This document shows positions 38,722-44,878 of a stretch of DNA of 44,878 bases, one piece after another. This stretch comes from Ruminococcus flavefaciens (GTDB lineage Bacteria > Bacillota > Clostridia > Oscillospirales > Ruminococcaceae), in contig SFMO01000005.1 in assembly GCA_004554385.1 (NCBI GenBank), positions 1 through 44,878 of the forward strand, in the 5' to 3' direction. The notes beneath the pieces are model-generated. The model did no database searches. It saw nothing but the letters and a program-made list of their open reading frames with translations, and had not been told where the DNA came from. A program made the position numbers and the translations under genes. Within the stretch, counting starts at the first letter, position 1, and each line of letters begins with the position of its first letter.

Positions 38722-38732
38722 GGGTGAAAAAA

Positions 38733-38745
38733 TGACCAATGGTCG
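38733..38745. promoter_or_regulatory. TetR operator copy 1
   Basis: TGACCAATGGTCG, a match to TGACYNNNRGTCA with one deviation at the last base. Placed just upstream of the tetR -35. Confidence 0.65.
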
Positions 38746-38786
38746 GGAATGTCAGGCGGCATAATTGTGCAGGTCTACAAAAAATA

Positions 38787-38799
38787 TGACTGAGAGTCA
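38787..38799. promoter_or_regulatory. TetR operator copy 2
   Basis: TGACTGAGAGTCA, a perfect palindrome around its centre (flanking A and T extend it to 15 bp). Lies between the two promoters. Confidence 0.7.
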
Positions 38800-38818
38800 T
38801 TTTTTGACAAAGTTGCAG

Positions 38819-38847
38819 TTGACTAACGGTCAGTTTTGTAATATACT
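38819..38847 (+). promoter_or_regulatory. Promoter of the MMPL exporter
   Basis: TTGACT (38819-38824), a 17-nt spacer, TATACT (38842-38847). The -35 and spacer are covered by operator copy 3, as expected for repression. Confidence 0.75.
38820..38832. promoter_or_regulatory. TetR operator copy 3, overlapping the MMPL -35
   Basis: TGACTAACGGTCA fits the TGACYNNNRGTCA consensus, with one imperfect pair. A repressor bound here would block polymerase at the exporter promoter. Confidence 0.7.
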
Positions 38848-38868
38848 ATGAAATAACAAAGAAAACGG

Positions 38869-38978
38869 GCATATATTGAATGTCCGTGCAGCTGTTTCGA
38901 TTTCTGTTCTTTCCCCAAGACAGTTAAGACTAATGCTTCTCCTAAAGGTATTACGGCTCACGGACTTTCAATATATGC
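38869..38978 (+). ncRNA. Structured leader RNA (candidate) of the MMPL operon
   Basis: Within the predicted leader (start near 38854, gene start 39007), 20-nt arms 38869-38888 and 38959-38978 pair with one mismatch. AGC/GCT pairs extend the stem inward. Two more hairpins lie inside: 38904-38923 (CTGT..CT/AG.ACAG, loop TCCCC) and 38931-38953 (TAATGC/GGTATTA, with one G-T pair). Together they give a three-way junction. The loop CTCCT (38939-38943) could pair with the AAAGGA ribosome site at 38994-38999. It does not match a riboswitch I recognise. A small inverted-repeat transposon remnant (MITE) is the alternative. Confidence 0.5.
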
Positions 38979-39006
38979 TCGCTGAAGCTAAAGAAAGGAT
39001 GATAAT

Positions 39007-41106
39007 ATGCTGAAATTCGGTGAATGGATAGCTAAGCACCGCGCACTTATACTTATATTAGGCGCGGTACTGCTCATACCTTCGGCAATGGGCTTCCTGA
39101 AGACCCGTGTAAACTATGATATTCTTTCCTACCTTCCAAAGGATATAAATACTATGGTAGGTCAGGATATACTTAAGGATGAATTCGGAAACGGCGGCTT
39201 CTCCCTTGTGATGCTTGAGGGAATGAGCGACAAGGACGTGGCGGAGACTGCCGATAAAATAGCAGATGTTGAGCACGTTTCAAATGTGGTCTGCTATCAG
39301 TCCATGACGGGCTGCACTATTCCGAAGGAGGTACTCCCGTCGGATATATACGACTTCTTCAATAAGGGCGACAACACCATGATGGCGGTATTCTTTGATG
39401 ATACTACCTCGGCTGACGGCACTCTCGACGCTGTTGAGACGATAAGGGACATTACTTCGGATCAGTGCTTTGTCAGCGGTATGTCGGCAATTACCCTTGA
39501 CATGAAGAAGCTGACACAGAGTGAAACTCTTATATATGCCGTTATTGCGGCAGTTCTTACAAGTATAGTCCTTATGGTGACTATGGATTCCTTCCTTATA
39601 CCGCTGTTTTTCATGCTCAGCATAGGCTTTGCTGTGGTATGGAATCTTGGTACGAACTATTTCCTCGGAGAGATCTCATTCATAACACAGGCTCTTGCAA
39701 TGGTGCTTCAGCTCGGCGTTACCATGGATTACTCCATATTCCTCTGGCACAGCTACAAGGAACAGCAGAACTACTATCCCGACAGCAGACAGGATGCTAT
39801 GGCTCATGCGATAGCCGCAACTATCACATCAGTTGTGGGAAGCTCCTTCACAACGGTGGCAGGCTTCCTTGCAATGTGCTTTATGACATTCACCCTTGGT
39901 CTTGACCTGGGAATAGTAATGGCAAAGGGCGTTGTATGCGGCGTTATCGCTTGCGTAACAGTGCTCCCTGCAATGATACTCATCTTCGATAAGGCTATCT
40001 CAAAGACCTCCCACAAGGATTTCCTTCCGGGCTTCAGACGTACATCGGGCTTCATCGTAAAAAATGCATGGATATTCCTCACGGCAGCAATAGTAGTCCT
40101 TATCCCTGCACTTTACGGAAACAGCCACTACGGTGTTTATTATAAGCTTGACAGTACTCTTCCCGAACACCTCGACAGCGTTATTGCAAATACCAAGCTT
40201 GCCGAGGAGTACAACATGAACAGTACACATATCCTTATGGTAAAATCAGATATGAGCGCTAAAGATGCAAACAAAATGCTTACTGAGATAAAGAGCGTTG
40301 ACGGTGTTCAGTTCGCAATGGGCTTCAATTCTCTGGTAGGCTCGGCTGTTCCCGAGGAGGTCATTCCCGATGACGTGAGAGATGTCCTCAAGAGCGGAGA
40401 TTGGCAGATAATGCTTATAGGCTCTGAGTATGAGGTGGCTTCCGACGAAGTCAACGCTCAGTTGTCAAAGCTCAATGATATAGCAGTAAAGTATGACCCT
40501 GACGGAATGCTTATCGGTGAAGCTCCTGCAACAAAGGACCTTATCACTATCACAGACAAGGACTTCAAGGTGGTCAACCTCCTTTCCATCGGAGCAATAT
40601 TCCTTATCATAGCATTAACATTCAGGTCAGTAACACTTCCTGTTATACTTGTAGCCGTGATAGAGCTTGCAATAATGATAAATCTCGGCACAGCTTATTT
40701 CACAGGTTCAAAACTTTCTTTCATAGCTCCTATAGTTATCGGAACTATACAGCTTGGCGCAACAGTCGACTATGCGATACTTATGACTACAAGATACCGC
40801 ACCGAGAGAAGAAGCGGCAAGGACAAGAAGGAATCAGTTGGTATTGCACTCAGCACATCCATAAAGTCCGTAATAACATCAGCTCTCGGTTTCTTTGCAG
40901 CAACGGTAGGCGTTGCGGTATATTCGGATATCGGACTTATCTCAGAGCTGTGTATGCTTCTCGCAAGGGGTGCACTCATCTCAATGGTGGTAGTAATAAC
41001 AGTACTGCCGTCAATGTTCATGGTATTTGACAAGGTCATCTGCAAGACAAGTTCTGGTTTCCTGCCAAAGGAAGAAAAGTACGAATACAGATTCAAAAAC
41101 GCTTAA
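39007..41106 (+). CDS. MMPL/RND family exporter (699 aa)
   Basis: Two-fold repeated RND-type transporter: an N-terminal membrane helix, an extracytoplasmic loop (about 30-170), helices 2-6 (about 175-330), then the same pattern again (about 345-690). Motifs are LGVTMDYSIFLWHSYKEQ and the equivalent LGATVDYAILMTTRYRTER, carrying the Asp-Tyr pairs that couple proton flow in MMPL proteins. AAAGGATGATAAT ribosome site. It is the first gene after the structured leader, followed by a secreted heptad-repeat protein. MMPL proteins move lipids, glycolipids or amphipathic drugs; the substrate here is unknown. Confidence 0.92.
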   Translation: MLKFGEWIAKHRALILILGAVLLIPSAMGFLKTRVNYDILSYLPKDINTMVGQDILKDEFGNGGFSLVMLEGMSDKDVAETADKIADVEHVSNVVCYQSMTGCTIPKEVLPSDIYDFFNKGDNTMMAVFFDDTTSADGTLDAVETIRDITSDQCFVSGMSAITLDMKKLTQSETLIYAVIAAVLTSIVLMVTMDSFLIPLFFMLSIGFAVVWNLGTNYFLGEISFITQALAMVLQLGVTMDYSIFLWHSYKEQQNYYPDSRQDAMAHAIAATITSVVGSSFTTVAGFLAMCFMTFTLGLDLGIVMAKGVVCGVIACVTVLPAMILIFDKAISKTSHKDFLPGFRRTSGFIVKNAWIFLTAAIVVLIPALYGNSHYGVYYKLDSTLPEHLDSVIANTKLAEEYNMNSTHILMVKSDMSAKDANKMLTEIKSVDGVQFAMGFNSLVGSAVPEEVIPDDVRDVLKSGDWQIMLIGSEYEVASDEVNAQLSKLNDIAVKYDPDGMLIGEAPATKDLITITDKDFKVVNLLSIGAIFLIIALTFRSVTLPVILVAVIELAIMINLGTAYFTGSKLSFIAPIVIGTIQLGATVDYAILMTTRYRTERRSGKDKKESVGIALSTSIKSVITSALGFFAATVGVAVYSDIGLISELCMLLARGALISMVVVITVLPSMFMVFDKVICKTSSGFLPKEEKYEYRFKNA

Positions 41107-41229
41107 AGGCTTCAGCGGGGAGCCCACCGCAGGCATTTTCGCGTTTCACTTCTTATGGAGCGCGATTTTATTCCGCGCATGAAGCGGTATCTAAATCGTA
41201 ACACATACACATATAAAGGAGAGATAGAT
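41107..41229 (+). other. Gap between the MMPL and heptad-protein genes
   Basis: 123 bp with GC-rich inverted pairs (for example GCGGGGAGCCCACCGC at the start and GGAGCGCG...CCGCGC later). The open frame of the next gene extends back into it, but without a ribosome site. No promoter is evident and no T run follows the hairpins, so read-through from MMPL is likely. Confidence 0.4.
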
Positions 41230-43950
41230 ATGAAAAGGCTCAGTAAGATAATGGCAGCACTTATGGCTGCGGCAGTATCCGCAGGTGCAACAGGCTCTAT
41301 TGCATACGCAAACAGCAGCGGAAAGACGGAGAAAAAAGCTGCTGAGACCAAGGAAAATGATATTGCCGAGGAAGGTTCAGTAAGAGCTGACAACGGCGAG
41401 AGCGCCTATAAGGACGAGACTGTATACGTGCTCTGCAAAAGTGATTCCTCAGTAAAGAACGTGGTAGTAAGCGACTGGCTGAAGAATGCTCCTGCACTTT
41501 CAAGCATATCCGACATCTCAGACCTCAGTGACATCGTAAACGTCAAGGGCGACGAGACCTTTGAGGTCAACGGCGAAAAGATAAGCTGGAAGGCTGACGG
41601 AGACGACATATACTACAAGGGCAGCTGCGATAAAGAGCTTCCCGTAGATGTGAATATGGAGTATTTCCTCGACGGAAAGAAGGTAACTCCCGAGAGTATC
41701 GTGGGAAAGAGCGGTCACCTTGTTATACGCTGGACGTACAAGAACAATCAGAAGGTGAAGAAGACGGTTAACGGCAGCGAGAAGGAGATATATGTGCCTT
41801 TCATGGCTGCAAGTGCTGCGCTTCTCAGTACAGACAAGTACCTCAATGTTGAGGTGACAAACGGCAGAGTCATCTCCGACGGCGAAAAGCTCATAGTTGT
41901 GGGCATGGCTTTCCCCGGACTGGGCGATAGCCTTGACCTCGGCAAAATAGAAGGTCTTGACGTCGAGATACCCGAAAGCTTTGAGCTCTCGGCTGACGTA
42001 AAGGGCTTCGAGATGAATACATCAGTGACAGTTGTTTCAAACGAGATATTCTCTCAGCTTGATATGGACGAGACAGTTGATACAGATGACTTAATGGGCA
42101 AGCTCAGAGAGCTCAGCGACGGCGCTAAGAAGCTCACCGACGGCACAGCTTCTCTCTATGACGGTGTGAAGAAACTGAACAGCGGCGCAGGAGACCTGAC
42201 AAGCGGAATAGATAAGCTTCTCAGCGGCTCTCTGGAGCTGAAAAACGGTGCTGCTGAGCTTGACAGCGGCGCAAAGAAGCTGACTGACGGAGCTAAGACA
42301 CTCTCTGATTCAACAGCTGTTTTCGAGACAGGACTGGGCAGTGCAAAGGACGGCTCATCAAAGCTGAAGGACGGACTCGGACAGGTCAGCGGCGGTGCGG
42401 CACAGCTCTCAGATGGTATAGGCTCTGCGAAAAACGGCTCAACTGCACTGGTTGAGGGCTTCGGCAAGGTCAGTGCAGGGGCAGAGGCTCTCAGCAGCGG
42501 TCTCAAGGACGCAAAGGCAGGCTCTGACACTATGACCGCAGGCTTCAAGCAAGTAGATGAGGGCGCAGCTGCTCTCAGAAAGGGCGCTGATACCCTCAGT
42601 GGCGGAACAGGTGCTCTTGTGGACGGCAGCAAGCAGGTCAAGGACGGCTCTGCACAGGTCTCTGACGGTGCGGCTTCACTCAAAGACGGAGCTTCAAAGC
42701 TCAGCGAGTCCGCAGGACAGCTCTCAGCAGGCATAGGCTCGGCAAGGAGCGGCGCTGATACTCTCGCAGAGGGAATCACAAACGCTAAGACAGGGGCAGC
42801 TTCACTGGTTAGCGGTGCAAATGCTCTTGGCGCAGGAGCTTCACAGCTTGGTGAAGGCATAGCACAGGCAGGTGCTTCACTGGACACAACTATAGCTGCA
42901 AATGAGCAGGCTCTCGCAGCATTGCAGGCATTATATCAGCAGTCTCCTTCTCAGGAGCTTGCTGTGGCAATAGGTACTCTTCAGCAGACTATCGACGGCC
43001 AGAAGCAGATCTCGGCTTCTATGGGCGAGGGCGGAGCTCTCAGTACAGGCGCTGCTTCATTAAAGACAGGCGCAGCACAGCTTGGCGGCGGTCTCGGACA
43101 GCTCAGCACAGGTCTTGAGGCTGCACAGGGAGGCTCTGTATCATTGCAGCAGGGACTTGCAAAGCTTGATGACGGCGGCAAGGCTCTTGCAGCAGGAGCT
43201 TCTCAGCTCTCGGGCGGTGCGGCACAGCTCTCAAAGGGTGCATCGGACCTGAGTACAGGTGCTGCGGCTCTTGATAACGGTATCGGTACCCTCGCAGGGG
43301 GAAGCGGACAGCTCATCGGCGGTCTGGATTCACTTATAAAAGGTATAGAACAGTTAAGCGGCGGAAATTCTTCGCTAAATGCAGGTCTTGGTCAGCTCTC
43401 GAAGGGCGCTGTGGACCTCAGCGGCGGTATCGGACAGCTTTCAGACGGCGCATCGGCTCTCGACATCGGTCTCGCACAGCTCTCACAGGGTTCATTCACA
43501 CTGAATGGCGGACTTGGTCAGCTCAGCACAGGTGCAGCAGACCTTGACAATGGTCTCGCACAGCTTTACGGCGGCAGCTCACAGCTCAGCGGCGGCACAA
43601 AGACATTGTACGACTCAATAAAGCTTCTAAGCGGCGGTGCAGGCAAGCTCTCGGGCGGCTCTGCGGCTCTTTACAGCGGCATCGGTACTCTGAAAGAGGG
43701 CGGAAGAACTCTTGCAGACGGTACTAAGAAGCTTGAAGGCGGAGCTAAGGAGCTCAACGACGGTATGATAAAATTCAATGACGAGGGCATTTCAGTGCTC
43801 ACAGGAGCTGTGGATAAGGCTCTTCCCGAGATCACAGATACATTCCGGGCTCTGAGAGAGGCTTCAAAGGAGTACAACAGCTACTCCGGCATCTCTGACA
43901 AGATGGAAGGCAGCGTCAAGTTCATATATCTTGTTGACGGCACAAAGTAA
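41230..43950 (+). CDS. Secreted protein with 71 Gly/Leu heptads in two arms, MMPL partner (906 aa)
   Basis: ATG at 41230 is chosen for its AAAGGAGAGATAGAT site. Signal peptide 1-27 (MKRLSKIMAALMAAAVSAGATGSIAYA), with no lipobox. An N-terminal beta-rich region (about 50-290; SVKNVVVSDWLKNAP, then GHLVIRWTYKNNQKV) is of the type seen in clostridial YhgE/Pip-like proteins. Residues 298-549 are 36 consecutive heptads of G-x-x-x-L-x-x form (GAKKLTD, GTASLYD ...). A 57-residue helical insert without the pattern (550-606) includes QQSPSQ. Residues 607-851 are 35 more heptads. The C-terminus (852-906) has no membrane helix. This predicts a long alpha-helical hairpin or coiled coil. Terminator at 43970. 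The family link rests on the pattern and MMPL neighbourhood. Confidence 0.8.
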   Translation: MKRLSKIMAALMAAAVSAGATGSIAYANSSGKTEKKAAETKENDIAEEGSVRADNGESAYKDETVYVLCKSDSSVKNVVVSDWLKNAPALSSISDISDLSDIVNVKGDETFEVNGEKISWKADGDDIYYKGSCDKELPVDVNMEYFLDGKKVTPESIVGKSGHLVIRWTYKNNQKVKKTVNGSEKEIYVPFMAASAALLSTDKYLNVEVTNGRVISDGEKLIVVGMAFPGLGDSLDLGKIEGLDVEIPESFELSADVKGFEMNTSVTVVSNEIFSQLDMDETVDTDDLMGKLRELSDGAKKLTDGTASLYDGVKKLNSGAGDLTSGIDKLLSGSLELKNGAAELDSGAKKLTDGAKTLSDSTAVFETGLGSAKDGSSKLKDGLGQVSGGAAQLSDGIGSAKNGSTALVEGFGKVSAGAEALSSGLKDAKAGSDTMTAGFKQVDEGAAALRKGADTLSGGTGALVDGSKQVKDGSAQVSDGAASLKDGASKLSESAGQLSAGIGSARSGADTLAEGITNAKTGAASLVSGANALGAGASQLGEGIAQAGASLDTTIAANEQALAALQALYQQSPSQELAVAIGTLQQTIDGQKQISASMGEGGALSTGAASLKTGAAQLGGGLGQLSTGLEAAQGGSVSLQQGLAKLDDGGKALAAGASQLSGGAAQLSKGASDLSTGAAALDNGIGTLAGGSGQLIGGLDSLIKGIEQLSGGNSSLNAGLGQLSKGAVDLSGGIGQLSDGASALDIGLAQLSQGSFTLNGGLGQLSTGAADLDNGLAQLYGGSSQLSGGTKTLYDSIKLLSGGAGKLSGGSAALYSGIGTLKEGGRTLADGTKKLEGGAKELNDGMIKFNDEGISVLTGAVDKALPEITDTFRALREASKEYNSYSGISDKMEGSVKFIYLVDGTK
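42121..42876 (+). repeat. First heptad arm: 36 units of 21 bp
   Basis: Each 21-bp unit encodes a heptad beginning with Gly (Ser in two) and usually with Leu at the fifth position. The units are diverged, not identical, so the array is old. Confidence 0.88.
43048..43782 (+). repeat. Second heptad arm: 35 units of 21 bp
   Basis: Same pattern as the first arm, more regular (GLGQLST, GAADLDN, GLAQLYG). The register continues without break to GMIKFND. Confidence 0.88.
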
Positions 43951-43969
43951 GAGTTAAAAATTAACAGCA

Positions 43970-43999
43970 AAAAAGGGACACCGTGAGGTGTCCCTTTTT
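43970..43999 (+). terminator. Terminator of the MMPL operon
   Basis: A perfect 13-bp stem AAAAAGGGACACC/GGTGTCCCTTTTT around GTGA, with a T run. An A run opposite suggests use for the convergent dockerin gene too. Confidence 0.92.
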
Positions 44000-44008
44000 A
44001 TATTTTTA

Positions 44009-44761
44009 TTAGTCTCTCAGTGATTCCAGTATCTTCTTGCGGAATTCGACCATGTCGAATATATCTACGTTTCCGTCGCCGTTGAGGTCAGCGGAGGCAA
44101 TCTGCCTTTCTTCAAAAGTAGTCATGCCATAGATGTATCTTGACATCATTACAAGGTCGGCTACATTGAATTCTCCGTCAGCATTGACATCACCGCTCTG
44201 TTCAATATTCATGAACTTGATACCGTACATCTCAGCGTAGACCTCTGCGGTAGAGCCTTTAAAGCCGTGAATAACAGTATCATTTATTTTTTCGTCGGCA
44301 TCCGCCTTAGGGTCCTCAATAAGTGTTCTGTAAAAATAAGAATAGGGTGGTTCCTTCCTTTCCTGATGCGATATTATTGAGTCATTGCCGACATCAATAT
44401 AATTTGCAGGGATAGTCTGCGAACCTGCGCATATCTCACATTTTGGATCGTATATGAAGATGTTCTTCATGTATTTAGCGTTCTTGAAAGCGTCAAAGTC
44501 GATAACATGTGAATCAACATAAGCATTTACTACTCTGTTTTTGACGCTTAGCATTTCCCAGCTCATTTTTGTAACGCTCTTGGGAACAAGTATATAACCG
44601 ACAGCGTCTAATTTGGCAACGCCTACAGTGCCCTCCTTGATATTTGCAGGCTTCGAATGTCCCGGCTCAGCTTCAGTGACGCCAACGCACCAGTTTCCGA
44701 GATAATCGAGTCCGTCTTCAGACTTGACAGCAGGAACGTTGTAAAAAGTCAAGTAAAACAT
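44009..44761 (-). CDS. 5'-truncated dockerin protein with BspA-type leucine-rich repeat remnant
   Basis: The open frame gives 250 residues. The C-terminal type I dockerin (about 190-250) has two calcium loops, GDVNADGEFNVAD and ADLNGDGNVDIFD, each followed by a helix. Before it, segments such as VIDFDAFKNAKYMKNIFIYDPKCEI and VIHGFKGSTAEVYAEMYGIKF are typical of BspA/LRR_5 surface proteins. There is no signal peptide, and the first ATG lies inside the adjacent IS21 end, with residues 1-8 (MFYLTFYN) derived from the insertion. The true gene probably began further upstream and was cut at about 44740. Export and cellulosome docking are therefore unlikely now. Confidence 0.8.
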   Translation of the reverse strand: MFYLTFYNVPAVKSEDGLDYLGNWCVGVTEAEPGHSKPANIKEGTVGVAKLDAVGYILVPKSVTKMSWEMLSVKNRVVNAYVDSHVIDFDAFKNAKYMKNIFIYDPKCEICAGSQTIPANYIDVGNDSIISHQERKEPPYSYFYRTLIEDPKADADEKINDTVIHGFKGSTAEVYAEMYGIKFMNIEQSGDVNADGEFNVADLVMMSRYIYGMTTFEERQIASADLNGDGNVDIFDMVEFRKKILESLRD

Positions 44762-44878
44762 ACAATTTTCCGCCAGAAAATATACAAGCCGTTCGCCACA
44801 AAGTATACAAGGCTAATGCGTGATGGATTGGCGGTGCGAGAGGCGGTATGACTCACCGGTCATATTGATGATCTCGCA
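44740..44878 (-). mobile_element. IS21-family element, istB-side end (partial)
   Basis: On the plus strand the likely tip reads TGTAAAAAGTCAAGTAAAAC from 44740. Repeated subterminal units follow: CGCCAGAAAATATACAAG (44771-44788), CGCCACAAAGTATACAAG (44794-44811) and a degenerate copy AAGTAAAACATACAA (44751-44765). Multiple subterminal repeats ending in TATACAAG are expected for IS21 elements as IstA binding sites. The istB tail abuts them. Tip position and family are inferred from these repeats and the istB fragment. Confidence 0.65.
44813..44878 (-). CDS. istB: IstB-like ATPase of IS21 family, C-terminal fragment
   Basis: The minus-strand frame from the window edge reads CEIINMTGESYRLSHRQSITH then TAG. 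The segment EIINMTGESYRL is the typical last strand and turn of IstB helper ATPases (general form ...h-x-h-x-G-E-S-Y-R-L). Only 21 codons are inside the window. Its stop is directly followed by the subterminal repeats, as in IS21 elements. Confidence 0.65.
   Translation of the reverse strand, partial: CEIINMTGESYRLSHRQSITH

Noticed and set aside
42156..42887. 243-codon open frame on the minus strand across the heptad region
   Set aside because: It is the antisense shadow of the 21-bp repeats (rich in Ala, Pro, Ser and Glu) and has no ribosome site.
44657..44851. 64-codon plus-strand frame near the right edge
   Set aside because: It runs antisense through the dockerin gene and IS21 repeats; the minus-strand istB tail explains the region better.
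1..44878. CRISPR array, tRNA or rRNA genes, prophage
   Set aside because: No regularly spaced identical repeats, no cloverleaf or rRNA-like sequence, and no phage structural genes were seen. The regular 21-bp units are coding heptads.

Overview
The window looks like a chromosomal segment of a rumen/gut Ruminococcus-type Firmicute (Oscillospiraceae). The case rests on a type I dockerin protein at the right edge, secreted and intracellular glycoside hydrolases (GH26, GH95), a spo0A-type regulator, many lipoproteins with E/T/S-rich linkers, strong AGGAGG ribosome sites, and sigma-A promoters with TTGACA-17-TATAAT spacing and TGTGA just upstream of the -10. The species cannot be fixed from the sequence alone. 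Both window edges lie in insertion sequences: an IS3-family orfA start at the left, and an IS21-family istB tail and tip at the right. This may explain why the segment ends where it does.

Layout. 1-2.3 kb: IS3 end, a 69-aa protein resembling the Spo0A DNA-binding helices, a small XRE regulator, a flavin reductase-like protein and spo0A. 2.3-7.7 kb (minus): a three-gene run of GH95, lipoprotein GH26 with a beta-sandwich (CBM35-like) module, and a HAD-fold protein lacking its catalytic Asp. 8.1-11 kb: two overlapping paralogous lipoproteins. 11-15.5 kb: glyS, convergent with thrS. Upstream of thrS sit an unknown 126-aa gene (TTG start) and a T-box leader. 15.7-19.7 kb: P-loop nucleoside kinase, ppk1 with a histone-H1/AT-hook-like tail, and pssA. 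19.8-21.8 kb: three lipoproteins sharing a lipocalin-like domain. 21.8-27.2 kb: iorA-iorB-paaK, then a lipoprotein and a DUF2726 protein. 27.2-28.5 kb (minus): GT2 glycosyltransferase and a small membrane protein. 28.5-32.3 kb: SRP RNA, a TPR membrane protein, dnaX, ybaB, recR. 32.4-35.1 kb: a degenerate membrane cyclophilin and a two-domain cyclophilin lipoprotein. 35.2-37.9 kb: murA and a MATE transporter. 38-44 kb: tetR divergent from an MMPL exporter and a 906-aa secreted protein with 71 Gly/Leu heptads. 44-44.9 kb: the truncated dockerin gene and the IS21 tip.

How the genes fit together. iorAB with paaK forms an aryl-acid module. In rumen bacteria it is likely to run toward aromatic amino acids from phenylacetate or indoleacetate. 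SRP RNA-dnaX-ybaB-recR is a classic Firmicute synteny block. The most unusual system is tetR/MMPL/heptad protein. It has three copies of a TGACYNNNRGTCA operator between the divergent promoters, and one copy overlaps the exporter -35. A three-way-junction-like leader of about 110 nt lies upstream of the exporter. The downstream secreted partner has two almost equal heptad arms (36 and 35) around a single 57-residue break, which suggests an approximately 38-nm helical hairpin. Several proteins are probable pseudoenzymes or have altered key residues: the HAD protein, the single-domain cyclophilin, the Spo0A receiver Lys to Arg, and GH26 His to Pro beside the acid/base.
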